DNA of 64,000 nucleotides from Adiantum capillus-veneris (GCA_014529385.2 CM043967.1:7468501-7532500); one strand, 5' to 3'. Positions 21,158 through 33,508 are shown, numbered from the stretch's first letter. Notes: a model not told the origin generated them from the letters alone. Translations and numbers: made by a program.

Positions 21158-22122
21158 ATGCGACGCCTACAAAGTTTCGTTCATTCGCCATTGCTGAGCT
21201 CTGAAGTTTCTTCGCTACAGCTGCAAACCTCATCATCCGAGGAGACTGTAGACTGCTATTTACCCTTGCCAGCCACACCAGGATACGGGTTTAATGAATC
21301 AAGTAATTCATCTTCTTCTTTGTATATTGATTCATCGTCTTCACGGTGTATGGGTAGGAAGAAAATGTCGGAGAAGATGCAAAAAACTATGGAAGAAACC
21401 CAAGCCCTTATTGTTGTTGCAAAAGCGACTCTTCCGCTTATTCCTCACAACAAAATACAGAGATATGTGTTTACTGAGAAAGCAGAGGCCTTACTAAGAC
21501 TGTGGGATTTGCATGTAGTTGTGCAAGCAACAAGGATAGAGTTTGACACAACAATTATAAGGCAAGTTTTGGATTCCTTCAATGCCGAAGACGAAAGTGC
21601 TATGGTCTATGGTAGAAAAGTGTCAGTCACTCCAGAGAATATTGCTTTTGCATTCCGAATGCCAAATGGGCCAAAGCCATATGTGGCAGCTGCAGAGCAA
21701 ATTAGTGCAGCCTTGAAAGAAGATGATTCTACAAAAAAGAACGAAAAGCCAGTGCGCAAGGAGTGCCAGTAGTAGCAGGTGTGGACATACCTGCTGCCTA
21801 CCGCTTTATGGGTAAAGCTGTGAGTCTTAAAAATAATCCTACTTATGTGTCAGAAAAGCTATTTGCTATGCTCTTAGCAAAAAGATTAAACTCTACAATT
21901 TCTATCAATCTCTCTCAAATATTATCACACAATGTGCTTCAGAAGACTGCCAAGTTAAAGTCTCAAAATGTCTTCAAAGCTTGGTATGTTTGGCAATTTC
22001 TTTATTGGGCATCTACTCCAGACACCCATATCCAGGTAAGATTGGCTTGGAGCCAGAAGCCATTTCCAGTGCCTAGCAATGTTGAGTATCTTCAGATGAA
22101 GAGTCCCCAGAAGACCAGTTAG
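21158..22122 (+). pseudogene. Element B extra ORF region, part 1 (unrecognised)
   Basis: Two overlapping frames, 21158-21772 and 21763-22122, appear to be one protein split by a frameshift. Features include a Ser-rich N-terminus, MSEKMQKTMEETQALIVVAK, a segment VSVTPENIAFAFRMPNGPKP, and VDIPAAYRFMGKAVSLKNNP followed by a hydrophobic helical stretch. This layout resembles the extra protein encoded 3' of pol in some plant gypsy elements and annotated as a putative plant transposon protein. That is recollection, and function is unknown. It lies in the sense orientation downstream of integrase, the position of an env-like ORF. Confidence 0.5.
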
Positions 22123-23645
22123 CTCTCACTGGACAAAAGAGAAAGGCCACACAAGAGGAGGCAGACAGTTCTAAAAAACCAAGGACGACATTGACTAAAA
22201 GCACTGATCTTCTTAAGTAGTTAGAAATCCAAATCCAAACAGTGTCTACTGAAAAGACTCTAGCCAGTCAGACTGAACAACCTCTCAATCAGACCGCTGG
22301 TGGAGTCACCAGTCAACAGGGCAGATTTCAGCAACCACCAGTATGAGACAGGACCAGTCAGATAGGGCCAGTGTTGAGCAGCCAACAAATCAGACTGATA
22401 AGGGAAAAGGGCTAGCATCTTCAAGTCCACTGGGAAAGGTTTCCATTCCTTATAGTGAAGGGGCCCTATGATTAACAAAGAAAGACAGGCTACAGCAGCT
22501 GCAGAATCATCCTCTCAAAGGACCTCTAATTCTGTAGAAATTTCATTATTCTACACTACCAAATATGGCTCCTCTCACGGTTTATGAGCCAACTACCTGT
22601 GACCGAGCCACAGTGAAGGATGGTTGTTCTGTACTAATTTATTCATCTTGGAACACTATTGTGAATGCCATAGGATAAATGTTGGATACTTCAGTGTCAG
22701 ATGATGAATTAACCAAGGCAAAAACTAAACTGAAGAAAGCTGAGCAGCAGATTGAAAAATGGAGCAGAAGAGGGCCGCCCAGACCCTGCGCCACAGTATC
22801 ATTGAAGCTCAGTCAGCTAGAACCATTTAGCAACCAGAAAATAGATTATCCAAGGTGGAGTCTGAGGTACGGACCTTGAGGGAAGAAAAGGTAGAAGCTG
22901 AAACGGCTGCGGACAGATTCGTAACTCTGCTGAAAATGAAGCGAGTTGATTTCAACTCATTGTTGAATACCCACACTGCTCTGAAAGCCACCTTAACACA
23001 AAGATACATCTATAATAATTTGGCTGAGATATTATCCAGAAGGGAATGTTGTTTTCAATATAGACAATTTGAGGACTCTCATGGAAACAATGCAGAGTGA
23101 CTTGCACGACAAACTCTCTGAATATAATAGTGCTCTGGCAAACCAAGCTATCCTTGATTATATTGAGCATCAGAACAACCTTGAGGAAGAGGTGATAAGG
23201 CAGAAGCTGACGAAGAAGAGAAGGGGGAGGAATCAGAAGAGGGACATGGTGATGATGGGAATGGTAATGATGACTCTCCTCCATCTCCACCTTCAGGACT
23301 TGGTAATGGTGGAGAGGGGGCTACCGGAGGGAATCATTCCAACGCAGACCAATCAGACCAACATGAAGGACAACAATCGGGTGACTAGCAGGTGGGAGAT
23401 CAACAAACCAGCAATGCTGGAAATTCACCAATACACCAGTCACACAGCACAGTACAGATGATAAAGGGAAAGGCAAATCTGTGACTGAGATTCCAACAAG
23501 TGATGAGCAACATTCATTACAGCTCATCACGTTGAACAAGAGATTACAACATCAGCAGGCTCCTATAACCAGGATGTATATGGAGGATGATGATCTTATC
23601 ATTGATCTGGAGCGATTTCAGTGACTATATGTCAGTGCTAGGGAA
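22123..23645 (+). other. Element B extra region, degenerate linker
   Basis: A broken but composition-biased stretch rich in Gln, Ser, Thr and Lys codons, with short frames such as 22679-22879 (KAKTKLKKAEQQIEKWSRR) and 22855-23100 (VRTLREEKVEAETAADRF), suggesting coiled coil. 23069-23461 is Met/Asn/Gly-rich. It probably connects the two better preserved parts of the extra protein. No domain recognised. Confidence 0.4.
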
Positions 23646-24966
23646 ATGGTTCAACATTGGAAATCAGCTGCTTTCCATGATCAAGAGGTGTGCCAATTGC
23701 CTGAGCATCCTAGTACAATACAACTGCTAGAGAGAGTGCCTGAATGGATATTAACTGTTGATGATGAAGTAGTTAATCCACATTGGCAGAGGCATTCTGC
23801 TACAGATTTTCATTCCCTTTCCATGGAATTAGAACTCCTGTTGGGGAATAAGCCGATATATAAATGTATAAAAGATGTCAGAAGTCAGTTAAAAGAGGTC
23901 TTAGTGCAAATGCAGATTGCTAGGGGAGTTCTGGATCAGAGGGTGAGAGCTATTCTTGAAGACCAGACTACCACAAGCAAAGGACCTCAAACTCAAATGA
24001 CAGTAGGAGAACAGGCAACTACTCTTCGGAGATTATTTCAGCTGGTTAAAGTTACCAGGAAGATGATGCAGAAGGAGAACCAGGCTGTCCTTAATTTTCT
24101 AGAGTTTGTACTTGATTCCTCAGTTCTCTTTTATGCTTTACCAGCAAGAGAAGCGGAGCTACCGAGGTTTTTTCCAGCACTATACCCTCAACATATAGAA
24201 CCAATAGATCGGCTTACATACTTTAAGATTACTGATGATCTTCAGGATTGGTATGAGCGATCAACTGTGGAATGGAAAACCTAGCAAACGCTATTCAATG
24301 ATGCTCTTCAATTAAATGATTTCCAAGAATTAAAAGATGAGGTACAGAGGATCAAGCTCTGTATGACAATGGAAAATTTAGATCAGAGGCCTCACTAAGA
24401 TCACAAACCAACTCCTGCAACTCACTATTGAGTCCTCCAAAGTTCCTAAAAAGGACATTACGACTAAACCAGGCCTAGGACCCAAGTACAGAGAGATGGC
24501 TGAGATTCTCTTTGAAGCTAGGATCAAAACAAATCATCCTCTTTCAGAAGGATGGATTCATACAGCTTCTCATTGTCACAAATTGGCCAGGACTCGTCTA
24601 ACAAAAGGCAGACGCACGCTCTATGATCCTGACACCAAAACATATCATCCCCTCACGCCTTATGGAGTCGAAATGACCACAGAGAGGCAGGATCAGCTTG
24701 AGCAAGAGTCCATTTACAGACTCATTCGGAAGAACAATGCTGGCACTGAGACTTCTGTGACACCATCCAAACCTAAGGGCCAAAAGGAAGCAGGTTCAGT
24801 GGAAGGATACTGGGTAGTTCCATCTCAGAATTCGATGGAGGAATTTTCCAGCCGCTCTCAGAATCAGACGATGGATTTTTCCAAGCATTTTCAAAATCAG
24901 ACGGTGGATTTTCTCAGCCAGGTGTTGGTATCTCTTTGGCTGGACACCCTTGGAATTACATTATAG
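23646..24966 (+). pseudogene. Element B extra ORF region, part 2 (unrecognised)
   Basis: Two open frames, 23646-24284 (212 codons) and 24496-24966 (156 codons), with good coding-like composition. The first has WILTVDDEVVNPHWQRHSAT, a helical middle part and FFPALYPQHIEPIDRLTYFK. The second has KTNHPLSEGWIHTASHCHKL and a QNQT repeat tail near the polypurine tract. No enzymatic motif, signal peptide or clear transmembrane segment is seen, so an envelope role is not supported. Together with part 1 this is nearly 4 kb of non-pol coding capacity. Confidence 0.45.
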
Positions 24967-25090
24967 CGGTGTCAAGCACTCAATAAAGCATGAAATATGG
25001 CATAAAGCTATGTTTCACAAGGATCAGACGATGGATTTTTTTTTCCAGAAATTTTGGAGTCTTACCAAAATTCAAGAAAGGAGGGAAGGA

Positions 25091-25608
25091 TGTAGATGGC
25101 GGAGGTAGTCTCACTGGCGCAGGTAGTTTCACTAGGTGGGAACCAGCTCCTGAAAGCCGAGCAGCAATCCAATAAGTAATTACCATGACGGCTACCACAG
25201 TAACCCCAAGAGGCTATAAATAGGACCCATTACATTGTAATCGGGTTGGCTGTACTTTTGGGTTGTTTTGTCTTTTGACTTCCTACTATTAGTTGTGTGG
25301 TTGTAGTCCTGAAGCTGTTCTCGAGCTACATTATCCTCACTTGTACTCTTACTTTGTAATTTCTAATACAGTAGTCGAGTGTACTTCAACCAGATATACT
25401 TTGTATCCATTCCTTCTGAATATGAATCTGAACACTAATTCCAATCATTCAGTTGTCTCTCTCTCAGCAGATGTATTCCAGTTCATGTAACTGTTCTAGT
25501 TCAATTTCTATCTTTTCCTCCAGTTCTACTGATTGAACTAATGAATCACCAGTAGCTGTAAAATCTAACATCGGAATAAGCTATCTAAAGAGATGAGCTC
25601 CAATTCCA
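25091..25608 (+). repeat. 3' LTR of element B
   Basis: 518 bp from TGTAGATGGCGG to CCAATTCCA, preceded by the polypurine tract AGAAAGGAGGGAAGGA (to 25090) and followed by AAGTT. TATA box TATAAATA at 25215-25222. It differs from the 5' LTR at scattered positions, so the insertion is not very recent. Confidence 0.93.
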
Positions 25609-25613
25609 AAGTT

Positions 25614-26561
25614 CAAAGAGGGAGGAAAGAGCATCTCTTTCCTTACCTACAATGGCACCTTTGGTGCTACGGACAAAGTCTTGGCCTTTATCCAACAAAT
25701 AATTGTGGCGTTTGGAGATGAGGGCTTCACGAAGTCCTCTAAGCTACACCATGTAGCTATGCACTTTCAAAAGTCCGCTAGGCAATGGTGGTCTAGCCTA
25801 CGGGGCAACGGTGAAGCTCCACGAACATGGAAAGCTTTAAGAGCTTCCATTATGAAGCAGTTTTTGGCCACCGATGCCAGAGACAAAGTACTCACCGAAT
25901 GGAAAAGCTTGAAGCTCTCTCCCTATGAATCCATTCACAAATATGTAGACAAGTTTTGGGATTTACATTTCAAAGCCACTTCAAAAAGATGGATTTTGGA
26001 GAGCAAAAGCCACAATTTTTTGTGGGCTTAATTGAAGAAATGGAGGAGTATGTCAACTCCCAAAGGCCACGCACCATATCCGCGGTTATACACCATACTA
26101 TGGTGGCTTCTCGAATCAATTTCCAAACAGGGACTAAGAGAAATTTTAAGCCCATGGAAAACAAGGGTTCTAATGAGCCTAAGGGGAAGGACAATGTCCA
26201 AAAGTCTCCTAAGGGCAACTCCAATAATAATAAAGCTAAGGAGAAGGGAGTTTATAAATTTAAAAACAAACTCTCTCCTGAAGAGCTTAAGTGTTATCGC
26301 AAGGATAACTGTTGTTTCAAGTACGGCGAGCAAGGGCATGAGTACCTAGCTTGTCCCCAAAAGGACGCGCGCCATGAGCCTCCTAAAGCTACCTTGGGCA
26401 AAATCCAAGAAGAGGAAGCTCACCACAAAGGATCTCCTCTATGCCATGCTTGGGGAAAGGTAAGAGAACATGATGCTTTTATTCTCTTTGACCTTGGTTC
26501 TACTCACAATTTCATGTCCACAGAGTTGGCCATCAAGCTGCCTAGGCATCCAAGCCTATGA
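25614..26561 (+). pseudogene. A2 gag core, zinc knuckle and protease start
   Basis: Frames 25681-26031 and 25956-26561 carry the gag core (HFQKSARQWWSSLRG, IHKYVDKFWDL), a damaged zinc knuckle (CFKYGEQGHEYLAC, second Cys changed to Tyr) and the retropepsin segment FILFDLGSTHNFMS. Frameshifts near 25985 and 26545 break it. Collinear with 10640-11570 of element A. Confidence 0.85.
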
Positions 26562-26633
26562 GATGGGAGATGTCCTACCCGCAGATGGTGCTTTCAAGGG
26601 GCAAGAAGCTTCGTCACTCCCTTAATTGGGAAA

Positions 26634-27641
26634 TTGAGGCTCCATGTCCAAATCTATGTGGACAAAGAGGACTTCTTTATCTCTCCTCTCAAGCATGAGG
26701 ATGTAATCCTAGGGGCACCATGGTTTGATCGCATGGCTGCCAATGTTAAATTCCCTGAAAGGAGAATCTACTTTAGGTTCAAGGAAAAAGATATGTACAT
26801 AGATGCCAAAGAGATAGGTAACACCATACCCATTCTACATACGCAAGCTTTCAATAAGTCAATAAAGAGCTCTATTTTCGTGTACATGATTTTTGTTAAA
26901 GATTCTCAAAATGAACCTAATGCTTTAGCAAAAGAAAATATAAACAATCATAAGGTATTAGAGTTATCCAATTTTCTCAAGGGGTTTCAAGATATCTTTA
27001 TTGACGACATCCCTTGTGAACTATCTCCTAAACGAGGAAGTTCACCGCCTAATAAACCTCCTTATAGAGTTTATCAAGCTCAACAAGAGGAGATTATGCG
27101 GCAAGTGCATGAGTTAGTTGAAAAGGGCATGGTTAGGCCTAGCTCATCTTCATTTTGATCACCCGTGTTACTAGTGCAAAAGAAAGACGGCACATATCGT
27201 ATGTGTGTTGACTATAGAGCACTAAATAGGATCAGTATCAAGAATAGGTTTCCCGTTCCACGGGTAGAAGACCTATTTGATAAGCTACAAGGGTCCACCA
27301 ACTTCAGTAGGATTGACCTAAAAGGTGGCTATCATCAAATAAGGATAGTTGATCAAGACATTGTAAAGACCACATTTCGCACTACGTTTGGTCTTTACGA
27401 ATACATTGTCATACCTTTTGGCTTGACCAATGCACCAGCTACATTCATCTGCTTGATGGACAAACTATTCAGGCCTCACGGAACCTTTACAGGAGAGTTC
27501 GTTGATGATATTATCATCTACTCTAATTCACTAGATGAACACAAGCAACACCTCCAGGTAATATTTCAAGTCTTAAGAGAGAATAAACTTTATGTTAATC
27601 GAAAGAAGGTGAGTTTTTCTTACAAGAGATTCAGTATTTAG
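26634..27641 (+). pseudogene. A2 protease C-terminus and reverse transcriptase
   Basis: 26634-27158 encodes the post-protease spacer and RT leader (EEIMRQVHELVEKGMVRPSS), ending at TGA 27156-27158 where element A has TGC. 27165-27641 continues with YRMCVDYRALNRISIKNRF, FSRIDLKGGYHQI and FVDDIIIYSNS: here the active-site box is FVDD, not the FFDD of A and A3. A frameshift at about 27608 follows. Confidence 0.88.
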
Positions 27642-28252
27642 GTCACATTATCTCTAAAGATGGCATCCAAATGGATCCATCAAAGTTAGAGGTAATGAAA
27701 GGATAGCCTAACCCGAGGAATCTTCATGAGCTAAGAAGCTTTATAGGTATGTGTGCATACTATAGACGCTTCATAGAAAATTTCTCACAAATTTCAGGAC
27801 CATTACATGACGTAACAAAGAAAAACATTAGGTATACATGGTCTGCCAAGGAAAACAGTTTTTTTGAAGAGCTTAAAGAAAAGCTTATCTCTCAACCTGT
27901 GCCTACGCTACCAAATCTCTCAAAGCCATTTCAGGTCCAATGTGATGCTTGTGGTGATTGCCTTGGAGCTATGTTGCTCCAAGAAGGGCACGCCATAGCC
28001 TATGAAAGTCGAAGGCTCAACCCTGTTGAGCAAACTCTACGCATATATGAAAAAGAACTCCTTGCAGTTCTACATGCCTTAGACTCATGGAAGAACTATT
28101 TATTGGGGACTCCTTTCATTCTGCGGATGGATCACCAAAGTCTTAAGTACTTCATGACACAGACCAATCTCTCCGACAAACAAATGAGGTGGGCAAATTT
28201 CCTTTCACAATTTCATTTTCATATTGCTCACATTGCTGGCAAGCGAAATTAA
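27642..28252 (+). pseudogene. A2 RT connection and RNase H
   Basis: Frame 27749-28252 carries MCAYYRRFIENFSQISGPLH, PFQVQCDACGDCLGAMLLQ, YEKELLAVLHALDSWKNYL and DHQSLKYFMTQTNLSDK, ending AGKRN then TAA where element A has HNQVADALSRR. A stop also occurs at 27703 (GGATAGCC) in the linker. It retains the arginine codon that is TGA in element A. Confidence 0.88.
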
Positions 28253-29741
28253 GTAGCCGATGCACTCTGCCGAGAGTGAATGCGGTTTCCATAGCAACTC
28301 ACAATAATCTATCTTCTATGATACATGAGTATGCTATTGATCCCGATTTTAGAAATGTGTTTCAGCCCTTGCACTAGGGAAGAAAGAGGAACCGTTTACT
28401 TTACAAGATGGTTATCTTCTCTACGGCAATAGACTATGTGTTACTAACTCACTACGTGAGAAAGTAATGTATGAATCTCATGCTCCTCCTTATGCGGGGC
28501 ATAGAGGGATTCAATCTACCCTCAAAGGGATTAAAACATATTTCTATTGGCCTACCATGAAAGCAAACATACAAGAGTATGTTTCTAAATGTGTGGTATG
28601 CCAAAAGACGAAGTTTGATAGAGGGAAGCAACCTGGATTTCTTCAACCTTTGCCAATCCCTAATTCACCATGGGAGAGCATACCCATGGATTTATCTTTG
28701 GATTGCCTAAGTCTATCCATGGGAATATGGGAATATGGAAGATAGTAGACAGGTTTAGTAAACAAGCTCATTTTATACCTGTCAAAAGACTATCAAAGCC
28801 CATCAAATGGCAAATCTTCAAGTATCATGGCTTGCCAATGTACATAGTGTCAGATAGAGATCCTAGAATGACCAGTGATTTTTGGAAGGGTCTCTTTGAG
28901 AATTTAGGGACAAGGCTAAATTTCTCTTCGGCCTTATCACCCGCAAATGGATGGCCAAAGTGAAGTAGCTAACCTAACAATTCTTGATCTACTAAAAGCC
29001 TATATAATGGAAGTAGATCAAAGGTCCCAATGGGAGAAGTATTTACCCTTACTGAAGTATGCCTACAATAACACTGTACATATTTCCACGGGAAAAGGAC
29101 CTTTGGAGGTGGATTGAGGGAAGATCAAAAAGTCCCCTGCTACTTAAGGTACAAGGGAAGATCTTCGCTGCAAATGAGTATAGCAGAGACCTACAAGAAT
29201 CCTTCCAAAAGATTAAGGATGCTATCTTTATCTCACAGCAAAGGCAAAAGGCTGCTACTAATGAGCACGGAATAGCCCAAGCCTTTAAAGAAAATGATTG
29301 GGTCTTACTTAAATTTTCGCAAGGCTTGATTAAGGCACACGATGGGCAAGAATCTTATGGGACACCAAAAGTACTATGCTAAGGTACTATGGTCCCTTCC
29401 AGATTCTTAGGCCAATCAATAAGATGGCCTATCAACTCAAGTTGCCCAACCATTTGCTCATACAAAATGCTTTCCATGTGAGCCTACTAAAGCCTTACAA
29501 AGGAGAGCCACCTCAAGAACAAATCACTGAAGACCCACCGGAGATCAAGGACCAAGAAGAGATCCTACAGCCCGAGTCCATTCTCCGACATGAAGACAAG
29601 GTATTAAGAGGCGGTAAGACTATCCGACGATATCTTATTAAGTTTAAAAATTATCCTTTCGAAGATGCTAGATGGATGCAAGGCATACAATTAAAGGATA
29701 ACCTAAACCTTGTCAATGCTTACAATGCTTCTCTAGAGTAA
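28253..29741 (+). pseudogene. A2 integrase and chromodomain, frameshifted
   Basis: Frames 28467-28745, 28670-28963, 29059-29382 and 29376-29741 together give the HHCC finger (SHAPPYAGHRGIQ … CVVCQKTKF), VSDRDPRMTSDFWK with the second Asp, a damaged third catalytic region near 28940-28965 (GCCTTATCACCCGC in place of GCCTATCATCCACA), YYGPFQILRPINKMAYQLK and the chromodomain GGKTIRRYLIKFKNYPFEDA. At least four frameshifts, and loss of a short core segment near 28797 (VKRLSKPIKWQIFKYHG), inactivate it. Confidence 0.88.
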
Positions 29742-30074
29742 GCAAACATACAAATGTTTAAAATGAACAAAGTTTTTGTCTTATAAGACGCTCTTTTTCT
29801 TTATTGTGCATAAATGTGATAAGTTTGCGGAGACGACGTCTCCCAAACACCAAGTAGAGCTTGTCACTCTACTATGGAAGATTGATACGACTAATGTGCA
29901 GACATGCTTGCGGCAGATTAGGCTCTCAAGCACCAAATGGATTAGTCATCCATTCTGGAACGATGTCGTAGGGTAACATTGGGATCCTCTACCCGCTAGA
30001 AAAAGGACTAATGAATAGGCTTTATCTTCTCTACCCCATAGTCGAGGACAACTATGATTTCAAGAGAGAGGTAA

Positions 30075-31557
30075 TGTCATAATAACTAATATCTAATGTT
30101 AAACTGATCATTTTCTCATGTTAAACTGATCATTTAATATGGGGAAGTGTCCGGGGAGAAAAAGTTAGAATATTGGTTAAGCAGGCGGCAGACCGGCCAC
30201 AATAGGGATCCAAAGGAGGGAAAATAGGGATCCAAAGGGGGGGCCATTTGCAAAAGAGCAATGTGCAACAATGGGCTTTAAATACCCTAAGGTTCAGCCC
30301 ATTAAGACTTCCAAAATGCTAAGGTTCCAAAATTCAAAGGTTGTGTCCAATGGTCAAAGCTTAGTTAAATTGGATGCTTTGTGTGTACAAAAAGTCTTCA
30401 AGGTTCCTACATAGGAAGGGGTGAGCCCTAGAACTAGGGGATGAGAGAGAAACACACACACACTCACAAGTTTTCTTTACACAAAGGGAATGAGGGACAC
30501 ATGTCAGCTCCCTAGCTCAAATGCCCACAAGGTACACTCAAATCCTATTCGATGGCCATGGAGGTGGACCAATGAGAACTAGGCTAGATTTAAGCTCTCT
30601 ATAAGACTATTGGATAGTCTCCCAAGGGATCCAATGAGAGTTTAGTTGCATTAATTGATTACCTAAAGCTCTCACAAAAGGGGAAAGGGGGACACATGTC
30701 AGAAGGTTATCACTTATGCCGCTTAATTTTCATTGGCTAGGCTGGGAGAGGTCCAATGGGGTGTCAGCATGAGTAAAATGCAAGAGGGGTCGACCAAAAG
30801 AGACAGGGGGCTGAATTTGTCAAGTCATTATCACACACACACTCACATAATCTTATGTGTGGAGCAAGAAGACTCTCTCTCTCTCTCTCCTTCTCAAGCT
30901 TTAATGGAAAGCTTATCACCGACTCCAAGCTTGTGAGAAGGGAGGCCTACACCAACAACTCTTGGCTTTGTGATGCAAATCCAACCAAGAGCCAAGCTTC
31001 AATGCATGCTCATCTCCTCTAACATGCTAATTACTAAGCTATGCTATGCTAATATGAGTGATTATGTGAGGAAATGTACATCTTTCTCGTAAGACTACTC
31101 CTTCTTCCTCTCAATCTACTCTCATGCCCCGCTAGCTCTCACCATCTTTGAAGGTGTGTGAGGTCTTGGGTCTGAGACCGTGAGGGAATTGATGTTGTGT
31201 TTTATAAGTGTTTTGCTTAGTGCTTGAAGCTTCCATCTTCATTGCACTAGCTAGTATTGAAGGAACACAAAGAATTGTATTGTAAAATGTCTCTCTTGAT
31301 GGGAAAAACCTATAATACAAAGCCTTTTGGAGGGGGGACCGGCTCCATGTAAATCCGGTCCTCAACTGTTGTCAATAGCTTAATTTCTCTCTCTTTTGAA
31401 GTATTGTTCATGCTATCTAGCTAGGTGTTATGCTTTTTGTTTCTCTCTCCACCCAAGCACTCTTGTTATTCTCATTAGGAACTTATTCTAATGAAATGCT
31501 CAGTATGTTCATGTTATTTTCTACTACACACAAGTTACTGGGCCATTAAATGTTACA
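30075..31557 (+). repeat. 3' LTR of A2
   Basis: 1483 bp starting TGTCATAATAACTAATATC after the AAGAGAGAGGTAA polypurine tract and ending CATTAAATGTTACA. It matches the element A 5' LTR with small deletions and a short duplication of TTAAACTGATCATT near its start. Confidence 0.9.
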
Positions 31558-31760
31558 GGAGAATCTATAATACAAAAGCCTACTCGAGGGGGGACTGGCT
31601 CCACATAAATCCGGTCCTCAATTGTTGTCAAGTTCTCTAACTCTCTCTCTTGCAAAAGTATTGTTCATGCCAAGTTAATTAAGTATTATGGTTATGTTGC
31701 TACCACTAATTAAGTTCACCCTCCATGTTCTCAAAGTAGTCTCACAAAAATGATCACTCT
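31558..31760 (+). repeat. Extra diverged LTR tail next to the A2 3' LTR
   Basis: GAATCTATAATACAAAAGCC… GGGGGGACTGGCTCCA … CCGGTCCTCAATTGTTGTCA repeats, with divergence, the LTR sequence at 31306-31405. It is the tail of an older related LTR that A2 inserted next to, or a partial duplication of the LTR end. Confidence 0.65.
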
Positions 31761-33300
31761 AATTCTCCTAATTCCGTTATTCTCAAAGGTCATAGGCAAT
31801 TTCCATTACAAAAAGCCCTAAATACTTCAAAAAACTACGCTAGACCATAAGACATTAGTTCATAATTTGATTGTTAACACTTTAAAAAACTAGGTCACAA
31901 TAGAAGACATTTAGATCATATTTCAATTATAAGGTAAAGAATATAGCCAAACTTTTATTCTGCCAAAATTGATACCAAATAGGATTATGATGATAGGTTT
32001 TAAGTTATATAAAAATCATAAGAATCTAGTGCAGTTTAACAAAAAAAAATCATAAATTGAATATAACTTCTCGTCAAAAATAGATTCTATGAAGGCAAAA
32101 CTTAAGGTTTATAATGCATTTCTATGCCAATACCCATCGACTAAGCATTTTTCAAGGTTTCAAACTCACAAAAATCTTGTAATTTGAGGTCATTCAAAGA
32201 AAATTATAGTGTAAATTGTTTTGCAAAAAAAACATTGCCATGAAAAAATAAGCGTGTTTATGAATTTCATAATCGTGCTCATATGAGATATTTGTATTCA
32301 AATAGGTGAAATGAATGAAAAAATCCAAAAGTGGACTTTATTTTAAAACTAATCTTTGATAAATAAAAAATAAGATATACAATATTTGTAGTTTGTGGGA
32401 TGTGAAGTAAATCAACAAATGTGGCTTGCATAACCACCAAATAGTATCAGGTTATGTAATGGGGTTGTAGATGCAGTATATATGCAACATAAGACATTGC
32501 AAATTTATATGAATAAAATGTTTCATGTGGTCATTGATTGAAGGAATGCCAAACAAATATATTAGTTACAATGGATTATTACATGCTCCTAGCTCATTTT
32601 TTCTTAAATTAAAGTACAAATTTCAGTGAAACATCCACTGTTGTTTTGTGAAGATGCTTTTCAAAAGGAGTAGTTAATACTAAGGTTGTGTACAAAAGTG
32701 ACATGTTATAATTTTTATGAATTCTGTGGATAACATTTTCAAGTTTGCAAAAACATTTCTTGATATGTTTTCTAAATTCCATGTACCATTTTATTTAAAA
32801 TCGTGAAAAGAAAACACTAAAATGTTCTTTTTGGTATCAAATTAGTGCTAATTTAATGAAGATGGTTGACAAATAATTCCTTAGATAGTTGTTATATAAT
32901 TGATTTTATTTTATTTTTTATAGATGTGTTATGATTTGATACGATACTTTGATAAAAACACTCAACACAAACATTTATAGACATTATGAAAATTTGTATA
33001 TTAAATACTCTTCACAACGTCCAAATTATTGACCAAGTATTTTGTGTATATAATACTTAAACAAACATTATATATGCATGCACATACAATTCATACAGCG
33101 TTCATAAAGTCGAGTGAACAACCTGAAAGCCGCATTTATGCATAAACACATGCTTCTAATAAACGATACACATTAGTTGTGTTACTGACCAAGTGCAAAT
33201 ATAAATAGTATAAGCAATCTGAATATGAACATCATATGGCCGCGTTACCAATCGATGCCCATATGTTTCTTTTGCATGGAGAAGGGAAGTTGACTCACCA
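31761..33300. other. AT-rich stretch without recognisable gene
   Basis: No ORF of note on either strand, no repeat structure and no element motif. It is unusually AT-rich compared with the flanking elements. Confidence 0.6.
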
Positions 33301-33306
33301 TAGTGA

Positions 33307-33508
33307 TACTAGTACCGTCGCGTTATCGGCATATTACCCATACAACGAGCGAATACTACCACAAGAACATCATATTCGCTATGTAGCTAAAGTGATGCCC
33401 CTGTAATACTAGTATCGTTGCTTTATCGACATAGTACCCATACAATGAGCCAATACTTACCACAAGAACATCATATTCCCTATGTAGCTAAAGTGATGCC
33501 CCTATGGT
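33307..33508. repeat. Two tandem copies of a ~100-bp unit
   Basis: TACTAGTA(C/T)CGT(C/T)G…CATACAA(C/T)GAG…ACCACAAGAACATCATATTC…GTAGCTAAAGTGATGCCCC occurs at 33307 and again at 33407 with a few substitutions. It is followed by a (TC)n run at 33738-33775. No gene seen. Confidence 0.85.

Larger units (their letters stand above)
15902..25608 (+). mobile_element. Ty3/gypsy element B, non-chromodomain, with extra 3' coding region
   Basis: 9707 bp with LTRs 15902-16430 and 25091-25608, flanked by the 5-bp target duplication AAGTT (15897-15901 and 25609-25613). Removing it restores the A2 gag sequence AAGAAGTTCAAAG. The internal order is gag, zinc knuckle, RT, RNase H, a partly deleted integrase, then about 4 kb of additional plus-strand coding sequence before the 3' LTR. 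Several stops and frameshifts and the loss of the integrase core make it defective. The RT style (FPLPFTDMLLDE, YSFMDGYSGYNQ) and an ORF 3' to pol resemble the non-chromodomain Athila/Tat side of plant gypsy elements; exact lineage not determined. Confidence 0.95.
15584..31557 (+). mobile_element. Gypsy copy A2, 5'-truncated and interrupted by element B
   Basis: The left part (15584-15901) is gag linker. The right part (25609-30074) resumes gag at the exact next base pair and runs to the chromodomain. The 3' LTR is 30075-31557. The 5' LTR and gag start were lost at the fusion with element A. Element B sits between the two parts. Relative to A it has many frameshifts and small deletions, so it is an older, dead copy. 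Confidence 0.88.

Noticed and set aside
21158-24966. Interpretation of the element B extra region as a viral envelope gene
   Set aside because: No signal peptide, transmembrane anchor or cleavage site visible; position alone is not enough.
15902-25608. Element B as a chromovirus like family A
   Set aside because: No chromodomain after the integrase remnant, a different RT signature, different LTR and different primer site.
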